From contig JBDNHK010000006.1 of NCBI GenBank assembly GCA_041688815.1, forward strand, positions 1-64,000: a stretch of DNA of 64,000 bases. Reading direction: 5' to 3'. Source of the DNA: Rhabdothermincola_A sp041688815 (lineage in GTDB: Bacteria > Actinomycetota > Acidimicrobiia > Acidimicrobiales > Acidimicrobilacustridaceae). A program made the translations under genes and the position numbers. The notes below the pieces were generated by a model. That model saw only the letters and a program-made list of their open reading frames with translations. It was not told the origin of the DNA and searched no databases. Within the stretch, counting starts at the first letter, position 1. The number at the start of each line of letters is the position of its first letter. Below are positions 28,761-39,098 of the stretch, one piece after another.

Positions 28761-30232
28761 CGTCGCTCGTCGTCGTCGATGCCGAGATCGACGATCGGCC
28801 GGGTCGGGCCGTGCGCATCGAGGGAGAGCGCATCGTGGCGGTGGGGGCCACGGCCGAGATCGACCGGACCGGGGCCGAGGTGCTCGACGCCCGAGGCGGC
28901 GCGGTGCTCCCGGGTCTGCACGACCACCATCTGCACCTGCTCGGGCTCGCCGCCCGGCTCGAATCGGTTGATCTCGGTGCCGCCGCCGACGCCTCGGCGG
29001 CCGACGCCCTGCTGCGGGCCGCAGTGGCAACGATGGGCGCGCCTCTCGAGGGTGCCGGGTGGGTGAGGGCGGCCGGGTACGACGAGCACCGCCACGGGCC
29101 CCTCGACCGGGCCCGCCTCGACGCCCTCACGGGGGCGCGGCCGCTGCGGGTCCAGCACCGAACCGGCCTGTCGTGGATAGTGTCGACTGCCGGCCTGGAG
29201 GCCCTCGGGCTCGATGTCGGCCCGGGCCCCGCCGCCCCGCGGCACGATCCTGTCCCGGACGAACGATCCGGTCAGGCCCCGGGCGCGGCCGGCGCGGCGG
29301 TGGAGCGCACCGCCGACGGCACCGCCACCGGGCGCCTACACCGCCTCGACGGGTGGCTGGGCACGCGGGTGGGCCGGGCCGCCCCCGCCCTGGCGCCGGT
29401 CGGGGCCTTGCTGGCCTCGTTCGGGATCACCGGCGTCACCGACACCACCCCCTGGCTCGACGACGGGCGGCTGGCCCTGCTGCGTGACGCGGCGGTGTCG
29501 GGTGCACTCCCGCAACGGCTCACCATCCTCGGTCGGGCCGAGGCCGCCGATCTCGGCGACTGGGCGGTACTCGGCCCGGTGAAGTTGGTGGCCGACGAGC
29601 ACGTAGGGCTCGATGTGGAGCGCATGGCCGCCGCGGTCGGCGAGGCCCACGACAACGGTCGCGCCGCCGCCATCCATTGCGCCACCCGGGCCGAGTGCGT
29701 GGCCGCGGTCACCGCGCTCGTCGTCGCCGGGCCGATGGCCGGAGACCGTCTCGAGCACGCCTTCGTGCTGCCGCGCGACTTCGACCCGATGCTGGCCGAG
29801 GCCGGCGTCACCGTCGTGGCCCAGCCGGCGTTGATCCACGAGCGGGGCGATCATCATCTGGCCTCGGTCGAACCGGACGACCTCGTCGACCTCTATCGGT
29901 TGGCATCGTTGCGGGCGGCCGGGGTGAGGCTGGCCTTCGGCAGCGATGCCCCGGTCACCCACCCCGATCCCTGGGTGGCCATCGTCTCGGCTCGCGACCG
30001 CACCACCCGCTCCGGCCGTGTCGTAGGCCCCGACGAGGCCCTCGACACCGGCGACGCCCTCGCCGCCTACCTGGGGGCTCCCCACGACCCCGGTGGTCCG
30101 CCTCGCCGTGTCGTCCCCGGCGAGGCGGCGGATCTCTGTGTGCTGGCTGTTCCGTGTGCGGAAGCGCTGGCGTCGCCATCGGCGGCATCGGTGCGAGCGA
30201 CGCTGATCCGGGGGACGGTGGTGCATGGCTGA
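28757..30232 (+). CDS. amidohydrolase family protein (Amidohydro_3-like)
   Basis: 491-aa metal-dependent hydrolase. The N-terminal beta-sandwich strand set (VVVDAEIDDRPGRAVRIEGERIVAVG) leads to the metal motif LPGLHDHHLHLLG (His 55-60). Downstream are HCATRAECVAAVTALV, DRLEHAFVLP and the catalytic Asp region FGSDAPVTHPDPW near the C terminus. The C-terminal strand GEAADLCVLA..VRATLIRGTVVHG closes the sandwich. It resembles exoenzyme/YtcJ-like amidohydrolases. The GTG overlaps the CoA transferase stop by 4 bp. A hydrolase coupled to a CoA ligase suggests release or opening of an amide, lactone or ring (inference). Confidence 0.85.
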   Translation: MTSLVVVDAEIDDRPGRAVRIEGERIVAVGATAEIDRTGAEVLDARGGAVLPGLHDHHLHLLGLAARLESVDLGAAADASAADALLRAAVATMGAPLEGAGWVRAAGYDEHRHGPLDRARLDALTGARPLRVQHRTGLSWIVSTAGLEALGLDVGPGPAAPRHDPVPDERSGQAPGAAGAAVERTADGTATGRLHRLDGWLGTRVGRAAPALAPVGALLASFGITGVTDTTPWLDDGRLALLRDAAVSGALPQRLTILGRAEAADLGDWAVLGPVKLVADEHVGLDVERMAAAVGEAHDNGRAAAIHCATRAECVAAVTALVVAGPMAGDRLEHAFVLPRDFDPMLAEAGVTVVAQPALIHERGDHHLASVEPDDLVDLYRLASLRAAGVRLAFGSDAPVTHPDPWVAIVSARDRTTRSGRVVGPDEALDTGDALAAYLGAPHDPGGPPRRVVPGEAADLCVLAVPCAEALASPSAASVRATLIRGTVVHG

Positions 30233-31298
30233 GCCCCTCGTCCTCTGTGCCACCGAGGCCGCCGCCCTGGTGGCCCCGGCCGCGGGTGGCGACGGCCTCG
30301 GGCCGCTGGTGGGTCACCCTGTACTCGCCGTGCGCCTCGACGATCTCGACGCCGCCCGCACGGTCGCGACCGCCGTGGCCGCCGTGCCGGCGGTCGTCGT
30401 CGGTGTGGTCCCGGCGGGCCTCGGTCCCTCGCTTCCCTCCGGACTCGACGGGTTCGACGTGCTGGTCGGTGCCGAGGAGAGCTCCGACCCGGCGGTGATC
30501 GCCGGTTCGGATCCGCTCGACCTCGTCGACCTGCTCGCGAGTTCGGTCGAGGCCTCCCCGGCGGCGGCGGTGGCGCTGGTCCAACTCCTGCGGGTCGGCC
30601 TCTCGCTCACCCCGACAGCGGCGGTGCTGGCCGAGTCATGGGTGTACGGCCTGCTCCAGTCCGGGCCCGCTCATCGTTCGTGGCTCGAGGTCAGCGACCG
30701 GCCTTCCCCTCGACCGCGGGACGGTCCCTCCGTGGACGTGAGCCGACACGGGGATCGGATCGATGTCGTGCTGTCGCGCCCCGAGGTCCGCAACGCAGTC
30801 GACGTGGCTCTTCGCGACGACCTTCATGCCGCCCTCACGGTGGCCCTCGCCGACCCCGTTGCCGAGGTCCACCTGCACGGAGCCGGCCCGTCGTTCTGCA
30901 GCGGCGGCGACCTCGGCTCGTTCGGGACGACGCCCGACCCGGTCACCGCCCACCTGGTGCGGTCGACCCGCTCGCCGGCGCTGTTGCTGGCAACGTTGGG
31001 GGACCGCCTCGTCGCCCACGTCCACGGTGCCGCGTTCGGAGCGGGCGCGGAGTGGGCGGCGTTCGCGCACCGGGTGATCGCCCGCACCGACGCCACCTTC
31101 CGGCTACCGGAGCTGGGTATGGGTCTGGTGCCCGGCGCCGGGGGCACGGCCTCGTTGCCTCGCCGGATCGGTCGCCACCGCACCGCCTGGATGGCGCTCA
31201 CCGGGGCCACGGTGGACGCCACCACCGCGGCGCGATGGGGCCTGGTCGACGAGATCGTCGACGACGTGGACTTCACCCGAGGGGGCCCCGCCGCCTGA
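30225..31298 (+). CDS. enoyl-CoA hydratase/isomerase with N-terminal extension
   Basis: 357-aa protein. The crotonase fold begins near residue 165 (VSRHGDRIDVVLSRPEVRNAV). It includes oxyanion-hole segments GPSFCSGGDLGSF and HGAAFGAGAEWAAFA and the catalytic-Glu segment FRLPELGMGLVPGAGG, so hydratase/isomerase activity is plausible. The first 160 residues form an Ala/Val-rich domain I do not recognise, ending in AESWVYGLLQSGPAHRSWL. The ATG at 30225 overlaps the amidohydrolase by 8 bp, and it is the last gene of the coupled set. Confidence 0.82.
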   Translation: MAEPLVLCATEAAALVAPAAGGDGLGPLVGHPVLAVRLDDLDAARTVATAVAAVPAVVVGVVPAGLGPSLPSGLDGFDVLVGAEESSDPAVIAGSDPLDLVDLLASSVEASPAAAVALVQLLRVGLSLTPTAAVLAESWVYGLLQSGPAHRSWLEVSDRPSPRPRDGPSVDVSRHGDRIDVVLSRPEVRNAVDVALRDDLHAALTVALADPVAEVHLHGAGPSFCSGGDLGSFGTTPDPVTAHLVRSTRSPALLLATLGDRLVAHVHGAAFGAGAEWAAFAHRVIARTDATFRLPELGMGLVPGAGGTASLPRRIGRHRTAWMALTGATVDATTAARWGLVDEIVDDVDFTRGGPAA

Positions 31299-31305
31299 CC
31301 GTGGC

Positions 31306-31890
31306 TCAGGCCGGACGGCGGTGCACCGAGACCGCGTAGTCGGGGTCGGCACCCAACGGCGCCCCGTCCCAGCTGGCGTAGCGGGCCTCGAGCACCAGTC
31401 CCGAGGCGGTGCACCATCCGTCGTACGCGGCGAGAGAAGGCCATCCCGCCTGAAGCTGGGCCCCCGACACCAGTCGTGCACCCCGCGCCAGGTGGCGCGC
31501 GCAGGCGGCGACGGCAGCCGGCCGATCGTCGGCGGCGATGAACCCCATCACGTTTCCGGCCGCCACGACCACGTCGAAGGGGGGCCCGTCGAGGGCGAGG
31601 GCGGAGAGGTCGGCGAGCACCCAGTGGAGTTCGGGGGCCTTGGCGCGGGCCCGGTCGAGCAGGTCGGGGTCGAGGTCGACGCCCACCACCTCGATGCCCC
31701 GCCGGGCCAGTTCCACGGCTACTCGCCCGGTACCGCAGCCGGCGTCGAGGACGCGTGTCGGATCGAGTTGCATCACCATCGCCACCTCGCCGTGGGGGTC
31801 CTGACCCTCGGCCGCCATGCGGACCCAACGCCCGTCGTAGCCGTCGAGGTCGACCTGGTCGCGCCACTTCGCCCATTCGTCGCTCGCCAT
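31306..31890 (-). CDS. class I SAM-dependent methyltransferase
   Basis: 194-aa Rossmann-fold methyltransferase. Motif I RVLDAGCGTGRVAVELA, the acidic residue VGVDLDPDLLDRA, motif II-type LADLSAL and FDVVVAAGNVMGFI are all clear. The substrate is unknown. I chose the ATG at 31890 with GGCGGG upstream; the track-length start at 31956 adds low-complexity residues. Convergent with the crotonase and divergent from the PaaX gene (114 bp). Confidence 0.85.
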   Translation of the reverse strand: MASDEWAKWRDQVDLDGYDGRWVRMAAEGQDPHGEVAMVMQLDPTRVLDAGCGTGRVAVELARRGIEVVGVDLDPDLLDRARAKAPELHWVLADLSALALDGPPFDVVVAAGNVMGFIAADDRPAAVAACARHLARGARLVSGAQLQAGWPSLAAYDGWCTASGLVLEARYASWDGAPLGADPDYAVSVHRRPA

Positions 31891-32004
31891 CCCGCCATCA
31901 TCGGCCACCCTGGGCGTCGGTGCCGAGCCCGCCACCGTCGCGGCCGAGAGGGCCATCGGACGGGTCGGGCCATCGGGGCCCGCCCACGCCGTACGATCGT
32001 CGCG

Positions 32005-32868
32005 ATGGAGACCGCGGGATCCGATGTCGTCGTCACCACGACCCGTCGGCGGGCCGATGGTGGCCCCAGCGCCCGTGCCCTGCTGGTCGGGATCCTCGGC
32101 CAGTACGTGCTGCCCCGGGGCGAGGAGGTGTGGACCTCGACGCTGGTGGCGGCGCTCGATGCGCTGGGCGTGGAGGAGCGAGCTGCCCGCCAGGCGGTCA
32201 ATCGCACGGCCGCCGACGGATGGTTGGTCGGCGAATCGGTTGGGCGGTACACGCGGTGGTCGCTGTCGCCCGCAGGCCGACGTCTCCTGCGCTCGGCTCG
32301 CGAGCGCCTGGGGCGGTCGCTCCTACCTGACCGCGTGTGGGACGGTCGCTTCCTTCTGGTCAGCTTCACTGGAGCAGCCCCCGAACGGCACTCTCGTGAT
32401 CGGCTGGCGGCCGGACTCGACTTCGAGGGTTTCGGCTCGCTCGGATCAGGCCTGTGGGTGGCGGCCGATCAGCGGGCCGAGAGCGGGGCCCGGGTCGTGC
32501 TCGACGAGCTGGGCCTTCTCGAACGGGCGGTCTTCTTCGCTGCGACCCCCACCGAGACGTCGGCCCGCCCGGCCGAGGTGGTGGCGCAAGCCTGGGACCT
32601 CGACGGCGCCGCCGCCGCCCACGAGCGATTCCTCGCCGACTTCGCCGACGCCCGTCCCGGCGGCGACCGTGAGGCCTTCGCCCTGCGCACCCGGCTGGCC
32701 CACGAATGGCGGCACCTGCTCAGCATCGACCCGGCCCTCCCCGCCGAACTCCTGCCTCTCGACTGGGCCGGGGCCCGGGCCAAGGCCCGGTTCACCGAGC
32801 TCCAGGCCCGGTGGGCCCCCGCCTCCGAGACGTACTACACAACCCTGTCGGAACAGCCGGTTACGTAG
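32005..32868 (+). CDS. PaaX family transcriptional regulator
   Basis: 287-aa PaaX-type repressor. The N-terminal winged-helix segment ARALLVGILGQYVLPRGEEVWTSTLVAAL, followed by ERAARQAVNRTAADGWL, is the PaaX DNA-binding domain. The middle region (WDGRFLLVSFTGAAPERHSRDRLAAGLDFEGFGSLGSGLWVA) and the C-terminal domain (LRTRLAHEWRHLLSIDPALPAELLPLDWAG) are diagnostic. In characterised members the ligand is a phenylacetyl-CoA-type thioester. It precedes the amidohydrolase by 13 bp, so they are co-transcribed; it may also control the CoA gene set upstream. Confidence 0.92.
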   Translation: METAGSDVVVTTTRRRADGGPSARALLVGILGQYVLPRGEEVWTSTLVAALDALGVEERAARQAVNRTAADGWLVGESVGRYTRWSLSPAGRRLLRSARERLGRSLLPDRVWDGRFLLVSFTGAAPERHSRDRLAAGLDFEGFGSLGSGLWVAADQRAESGARVVLDELGLLERAVFFAATPTETSARPAEVVAQAWDLDGAAAAHERFLADFADARPGGDREAFALRTRLAHEWRHLLSIDPALPAELLPLDWAGARAKARFTELQARWAPASETYYTTLSEQPVT

Positions 32869-32881
32869 TAGATTGGAATCC

Positions 32882-34072
32882 ATGACCGAGCTCGGATACG
32901 CAGCCTTCGACGCCGACAACCACTACTACGAGGCCCTCGACGCCTTCACCCGCCATCTCGATCCCAGCACCGGCCCCCGCACCATCCAGTGGTGTGAGAT
33001 CAACGGGCGCAAGTACCACGTGATCGCCGGCCAGGTGTGTCGGGCGGTGGTCAACCCGACCTTCGATCCGGTGTCGCCCCCCGGCATCCTGAAGGACTAC
33101 TTCCGGGGCAACCCGAGCGGCGAGTCACCCCTCGAGCTCATGAAGCAGCGTGAGCCCATCCGCCCCGCCTACCGCGACCGCGACGCTCGCATCGCCACCC
33201 TCGACGAGCACGGCCTCCAGAAGGTGTGGCTGTTCCCGACCCTCGGCATGATCTACGAGGAGCTCCTCAAGCACGATCCCGTGGCCGTGCAGATGGTCTT
33301 CACCGCGTTCAACCGGTGGCTCGAAGAGGACTGGGGCTTCGCCTACCAGGACCGCATCTTCGCCGCCCCGTACTTCTCGCTCGTCGACCTCGACTGGGCC
33401 GTGAACGAGCTCGAGTGGGCCCTCGACAAGGGAGCACGCACCATCGTGATGCGCCCCGCCGCTCCCACCACCGAGAACGGCCCCAAGTCGCCCGCCGACC
33501 CCATGTTCGACCCGTTCTGGGCCCGGGTGAACGAGGCCGGCATCACCGTCGTCGCCCACGCCGGCGACAGCGGCTACGGCTCCAACGGCTTCGCCGAGGA
33601 CACCGGTTTCTCGGCCAACTTCAACAGCGGCAACCGGCCTCAGCCCATCAAGATGGCCACGATGTTCGACCGGCCCATCGAGGACTTCCTCGCCTCCCTG
33701 GTCTGCGACAAGCTCTTCGAGCGGTTCCCGAACGTGCGGGTGGCGTCGGTCGAGAACGGCTCGGGGTTCCTGCGCGGCCTGCTCAAGAAGCTCGACGTCA
33801 CCCACGCCAAGATGCCGGGCTGGTTCCCCGAGCTGCCGTCGCAGACCTTCCGCCAGCACGTGTCGATCAACCCGTTCTGGGAGGACGACGTGCACGAGCT
33901 GGTCGAGATGATGGGCGCCGATCGCATCATCTTCGGTTCCGACTGGCCCCACATCGAGGGCATGCCCGAGCCGCTCGACTACGTCGACGAGCTCAAGAAC
34001 TTCTCGCCCGAGGTCCAGCGCCTCATCATGCATGACAACACCGACGCCCTCAACGAGCGCCGTTCCGCCTGA
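32882..34072 (+). CDS. TIM-barrel amidohydrolase family protein (amidohydrolase_2-like)
   Basis: 396-aa protein of the PF04909 type (decarboxylase/hydrolase of the ACMSD-like group). N-terminal AAFDADNHYYEALDAF carries the first metal-ligand region. ITVVAHAGDSGYGS gives the central His, NVRVASVENGSGFLRGLLKK follows, and the catalytic Asp is in IIFGSDWPHIEGMPEP. Similar proteins are frequent in Acidimicrobiia and Mycobacteria but mostly uncharacterised. It is 13 bp after the PaaX gene. Confidence 0.88.
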   Translation: MTELGYAAFDADNHYYEALDAFTRHLDPSTGPRTIQWCEINGRKYHVIAGQVCRAVVNPTFDPVSPPGILKDYFRGNPSGESPLELMKQREPIRPAYRDRDARIATLDEHGLQKVWLFPTLGMIYEELLKHDPVAVQMVFTAFNRWLEEDWGFAYQDRIFAAPYFSLVDLDWAVNELEWALDKGARTIVMRPAAPTTENGPKSPADPMFDPFWARVNEAGITVVAHAGDSGYGSNGFAEDTGFSANFNSGNRPQPIKMATMFDRPIEDFLASLVCDKLFERFPNVRVASVENGSGFLRGLLKKLDVTHAKMPGWFPELPSQTFRQHVSINPFWEDDVHELVEMMGADRIIFGSDWPHIEGMPEPLDYVDELKNFSPEVQRLIMHDNTDALNERRSA

Positions 34073-34084
34073 TCTCCGGCCCGG

Positions 34085-35178
<1,094 letters not shown>

Positions 35179-35182
<4 letters not shown>

Positions 35183-36003
35183 GGGGCCGGCTCACCCGGG
35201 GCCAGGCCTCCACCGAGCCAGCGGTGGCGCAGGCTGACGAGCACCGTGAAGGAGATGGCGATCAGGAGCAGGGCCAGCACGATGGCCTGCCCGGGCTCGG
35301 TCTCCAGAGCCTGATAGACGGCTAAGGGAAGTGTCTGGGTCGTGCCCGGAAAGCTTCCGGCGAACGTGATGGTGGCGCCGAACTCGCCCAGGGCACGGGC
35401 CCAGGCCAGAACCGCTCCGGCCACCAGGGCGGGCCGGATGGCCGGCAGGGTCACTCGCCGGAACGTGTACCACGGCCCGGCGCCGAGGGTGCGGGCCGCC
35501 TGCTCGGCGGCGGTGTCGGTCTGGCGCAGCGCGGCGTCGACGGTGATCACCAGGAAGGGCATGGCCACGAACGTCTGGGCCAGCACCACCCCTGCGGTAC
35601 TGAAGGGGAGGCGGATGTCGAACCAGTCGTAGAGGAACTGGCCCACCAGCCCCCGCCGGCCCAGCGCCGCGAACAGCGCCACTCCGGCCGCCACCGGCGG
35701 CAGCACCATCGACAGCGTGCACAGCGCCCGCAGCGGGGCGCGGCCGGGGATGGTGGAGCGGGCCAGCACCCACGCCAGCGGCACCCCGAACACGACCGAG
35801 AGCACGGTGGCCCAGCCCGACGTCCACAGCGACAAACGCAGGGCGATGAGCGCGCTGTCAGAGGTGAGGATCGACCAGACGTCCCCCCACGGGGCCCTGG
35901 CCATGAGCCCGAGGACGGGCAGGGCGAAGAAGGCGACGGCCACCGTGGCCAGCACGGCGATGGGGATCGGAATGGTGCGGGCCCGACGCCCCTGCCGGTT
36001 CAC
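35179..36003 (-). CDS. modB: molybdate ABC transporter permease ModB
   Basis: 274-aa permease with about six membrane helices (first near 16-36). The binding-protein-dependent transport motif EQAARTLGAGPWYTFRRVTLPAIRPALVAG (EAA loop) contacts ModC. ARALGEFGATITFAG with PGTTQTLPLAVY is highly characteristic of ModB/CysT-type proteins. The GTG start at 36003 overlaps the modA stop by 4 bp and the stop overlaps the modC start by 4 bp. Confidence 0.92.
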
Positions 36004-36806
36004 GACGGAGGGCTGAAGCCGGCATCGGCAAGCATCCGCTCGGCGGTCGGGCTGGTCAGGTGGGCCACGAAGGCGTCGGCCAGATCCGCTCGACCGGCCT
36101 CGGCCAGCGTGGCCGCCGGGTAGGAAGCGACGATTCCGACGGCGGTCAGTTCGATGCCCGTCACCCCACCCTTCGAGGCGGCCACATCGGTGGTGTACAC
36201 GATGCCGGCGTCGGCTTCGCCCGAAGAGACCTTGGTGAGCACGGCCCGCACGTCGCCTTCCTCGCTCACCGGGGCCAGCGCGACCCCGGCCTGCCGGGCG
36301 GCCTGGGTGGCGTACCTGGTGATCGGGACCCTGGGTCCGGCGGCCACGTACACCACGCCCGGCTCGGCCAGGTCGGCGAGACCGGTGATGCCCTTCGGGT
36401 TGCCCGGGGCGACGGCGATGGCGATGCCGTTTCGAGCGAACACGGTGGGCGGGCCGGCCAGCAGGTTCTCATCGAAGAGGGCGGTCATCGTGGTCTCATC
36501 GGCCGAGGCGAACACGTCGGCGGGGGCGCCCTCGCGGATCTGGGTGGCGAGGGCCGACGAGGCGGCGAAGGAGGTCTTCACGGTGACACCGGGGTTGGCG
36601 GCCTCGAACTCGGCGGTGATGGTGGCGAAGACATCGGTCAACGAGGCGGCGGCGAGCACGGTCAGTTCTCCGGCGGCGAGCGCAGTTCCGGTCGAGCCCG
36701 CGGGTCGGGTCGGGTTCGGGGTGGCGGTGCTCCCAGAGCCACAGCCGGCGGTGAGGGTGATGAAGCCGGCCATGACGGCGACGAGCAGCAGGCGGGGGAC
36801 GGGCAC
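36000..36806 (-). CDS. modA: molybdate-binding lipoprotein ModA
   Basis: 268-aa substrate-binding protein. Lipobox LTAGC (Cys about residue 22), then the ModA-type ELTVLAAASLTDVFATI, FAASSALATQIREGAPADVFASAD with the oxyanion-binding Ser residues, and a C-terminal VRAVLTKVSSGEADAGIVYTTD. GTG start at 36806. It captures molybdate or tungstate and passes it to ModB. First gene of the modABC operon; only 56 bp separate it from the divergent regulator. Confidence 0.92.
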   Translation of the reverse strand: MPVPRLLLVAVMAGFITLTAGCGSGSTATPNPTRPAGSTGTALAAGELTVLAAASLTDVFATITAEFEAANPGVTVKTSFAASSALATQIREGAPADVFASADETTMTALFDENLLAGPPTVFARNGIAIAVAPGNPKGITGLADLAEPGVVYVAAGPRVPITRYATQAARQAGVALAPVSEEGDVRAVLTKVSSGEADAGIVYTTDVAASKGGVTGIELTAVGIVASYPAATLAEAGRADLADAFVAHLTSPTAERMLADAGFSPPS

Positions 36807-36862
36807 CGACCGAGACTAGTCAAATCCTGACTACTGGCGTCTCGTCGTCTACGCTCGGCGCA

Positions 36863-37420
36863 GTGAGCGACCGCCGGTCCACCGACGCTGCGTTGGCCCG
36901 ACACGTGTGTCTGGCCCTCGTTGCCCAGGGCCTCGAACACGGATGGGCGGTGGGATCGGTGCTGGCTCGAAACGGGGAGCTCGGCCGGATCTGGACCGTC
37001 AGTCGGCCCCTCGTCTACCGGGCCATCGACCTGCTCGTGGCCGACGGTGAGCTCCGCCGCCGGCGAACCGCCGCCGGGGCCGGCCGGCCGCGCTCGCTGC
37101 TCGCCGTCACGGCATCGGGGCGACGGGCCGATGCGGTGTGGATCGACGAGCCGGTCGCTCATCTGCGCGACGTGCGCACGGAGTTGCTGCTCAAGCTCGA
37201 GCTGCGCCGCCGCCGTGTTCTCCCCCAGAGGGACTTCCTCGACCGGCAGTCCGAGCGGCTCGCGCCGGTCATCGAGGCCGTGAACCGGAGTACGAACGAC
37301 GACTTCGTCGGGCGATGGCGAGTCGAACAAGCTGCCGCCGTCGAGCGGTTCCTGGTTTCGGCCCGTGACGCCGCCTCTGCTTCGACGATCCGTCCCCTTC
37401 CGACTCGATCCGGCTCTTGA
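36863..37420 (+). CDS. PadR-like winged-helix regulator
   Basis: 185-aa DNA-binding protein. The helix-turn-helix with LIWTVSRPLVYRAIDLLVADGELRR-like elements (about 45-75) and the wing RRRTAAGAGRPRSLLAVTASGRR fit PadR/MarR-type winged helices. The C-terminal half is a long Arg-rich helix pair (TELLLKLELRRRRVLPQRDFLDRQ), as in PadR dimerisation domains. The position divergent from modA suggests molybdate-operon control in place of ModE (inference). There is no sign of a molybdate-binding TOBE domain. GTG start 36863. Confidence 0.75.
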   Translation: MSDRRSTDAALARHVCLALVAQGLEHGWAVGSVLARNGELGRIWTVSRPLVYRAIDLLVADGELRRRRTAAGAGRPRSLLAVTASGRRADAVWIDEPVAHLRDVRTELLLKLELRRRRVLPQRDFLDRQSERLAPVIEAVNRSTNDDFVGRWRVEQAAAVERFLVSARDAASASTIRPLPTRSGS

Positions 37421-37445
37421 TCACGATGTGGCAGCATCCGCAGCG

Positions 37446-39080
37446 ATGACCGAGTGGAACTTCGCCGACGTGTGGGAGACCGTGGCCGCCACGCGACCCG
37501 AAGCGCCGGCCCAGGTGCACGGTGGTCGCCGATCGACGTGGCGTGAGTTCGAGCGGCGGGCCGACGCGTTCGCGGCGTGGCTCCTCGCCCAGGGTGCAGC
37601 CCCGGGCGAGACCGTCGCCCAGTACCTCTACTCGTGCCCCGAGTACCTCGACTCGGTGTTCGCAGCCTTCAAGCTGGGCCTGCCGCCGGTCAACACGAAC
37701 TACCGGTACGGACCCTCGGAGCTGACCTACCTCTGGGACAACGCCGACGCCGGCACCGTGGTCTTCCACGGTGAGTTCACGCCGACCGTCGATGCCGTGC
37801 GCAACGACCTGCCGAGGGTGAAGCGCTGGGTCTGGGTCGACGACGCCACCGGGTCCTGTCCGCCCTGGGCCGTCAGTTGGGACGAGGTCATGCGGGGGGT
37901 GGTTCCCGCGGTCGGCGACGTACCGCCGATCATGACCCGGCCACCGTGGGGTCGCAGTCCCGACCAGCTCTACATCGTGTACACCGGCGGCACCACCGGG
38001 ATGCCCAAGGGGGTGCTGTGGCGCCAGGACGACCTCTTCTCCCTGCTCAACCGCTCCGCCGCTGTCCACCACCCCGATGACGGCGGGCTCGCCGGTGTGA
38101 TCGCCACGCTGGTCAAGGCCGGGCCCGTGCACCTCACCGCCGCGCCCCTGATGCACGGCACCGGGGCCTTCAGCTCGTTCATGGCCCTCTCGAGCGGGGG
38201 GTGCGTCGTCACCTTGGTCGACCGCCACTTCTCCGTCGTCGAGGTGCTCGACACCATCGAACGCGAGCGGGTGAAGAGCATCGCCATCGTCGGCGATGCC
38301 TTCGCCAAGCCGTTGCTCGCCGCCCTCGACGCCGAGCCCGAACGGTGGGACATCTCCTCGCTGCGCATCATGACGTCGTCGGGGGTGATGTGGTCGGCGC
38401 CGGTCAAGCAGGGGCTCATGGCCCACGATGCGCGCCTGCTGTGCGTCGACACCCTGGGTTCTTCGGAGGCGGTGGGCATGGCCCTCTCGGTGTCATCGGC
38501 CGACGGCGATCGGGGTTCGGCGGGCACGGCGTCGTTCACGCTGAGCGACCACACCAGGGTGCTCACCGACGATGGTCGCGAGGTGGCGGCGGGTACCGGT
38601 GAGGTGGGCATGATCGCCATGCGGGGACGGGTCCCGCTCGGGTACCACAAGGATCCGGAGAAGTCGGCGGCCACCTTCCGCGAGTTCGGCGGGGCGCGTT
38701 GGTCGATGCCCGGCGACTTCGCCACCGTCGACGCCGACGGCACGCTCCGCCTGCTCGGCCGCGGTTCGGTGTGCATCAACACCGGCGGCGAGAAGGTGTA
38801 CCCGGAGGAGGTGGAGGAGGCCGTCAAGGCCCACCCCGACGTCGTCGATGCCGTCTGCGTCGGGGTGCCCGACGAGCGGTTCGGGGAGGCAGTGGTGGCC
38901 ATGGTCGAGTTGTCGGTCGGGGCCGTCCTCGACGAAGCGGCGGTGATCACCACGGTCAAGCAGCAACTCGCGGCCTACAAGGCACCCAAGCGGGTGCACG
39001 CCCTGGTGACGTTGGGCCGCGCCGCCAACGGCAAAGCCGACTACAAGGCCCTCAAGGCCCAGGCCGTCGCCCGGCGCTGA
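37446..39080 (+). CDS. acyl-CoA synthetase (AMP-dependent)
   Basis: 544-aa class I adenylate-forming enzyme. P-loop YTGGTTGMPKGVLWRQ, A5 DTLGSSEAVG, A7 MPGDFATVDADGTLRLLGRG, A8 INTGGEKVYPEEVEEAV, A10 Lys in AANGKADYKAL. ATG at 37446 (MTEWNFADVWE) is typical of this actinobacterial subgroup; the in-frame extension to 37365 overlaps the regulator gene. It parallels the ligase at 19582, so the genome seems to hold several paralogues for different acids. Confidence 0.9.
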   Translation: MTEWNFADVWETVAATRPEAPAQVHGGRRSTWREFERRADAFAAWLLAQGAAPGETVAQYLYSCPEYLDSVFAAFKLGLPPVNTNYRYGPSELTYLWDNADAGTVVFHGEFTPTVDAVRNDLPRVKRWVWVDDATGSCPPWAVSWDEVMRGVVPAVGDVPPIMTRPPWGRSPDQLYIVYTGGTTGMPKGVLWRQDDLFSLLNRSAAVHHPDDGGLAGVIATLVKAGPVHLTAAPLMHGTGAFSSFMALSSGGCVVTLVDRHFSVVEVLDTIERERVKSIAIVGDAFAKPLLAALDAEPERWDISSLRIMTSSGVMWSAPVKQGLMAHDARLLCVDTLGSSEAVGMALSVSSADGDRGSAGTASFTLSDHTRVLTDDGREVAAGTGEVGMIAMRGRVPLGYHKDPEKSAATFREFGGARWSMPGDFATVDADGTLRLLGRGSVCINTGGEKVYPEEVEEAVKAHPDVVDAVCVGVPDERFGEAVVAMVELSVGAVLDEAAVITTVKQQLAAYKAPKRVHALVTLGRAANGKADYKALKAQAVARR

Positions 39081-39098
39081 GCGCCCCGCCCGGGCGCC

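Noticed and set aside
36863..37445. Extending the acyl-CoA ligase start to 37365.
   Set aside because: That would overlap the regulator's last codons; the ATG at 37446 matches family N termini.
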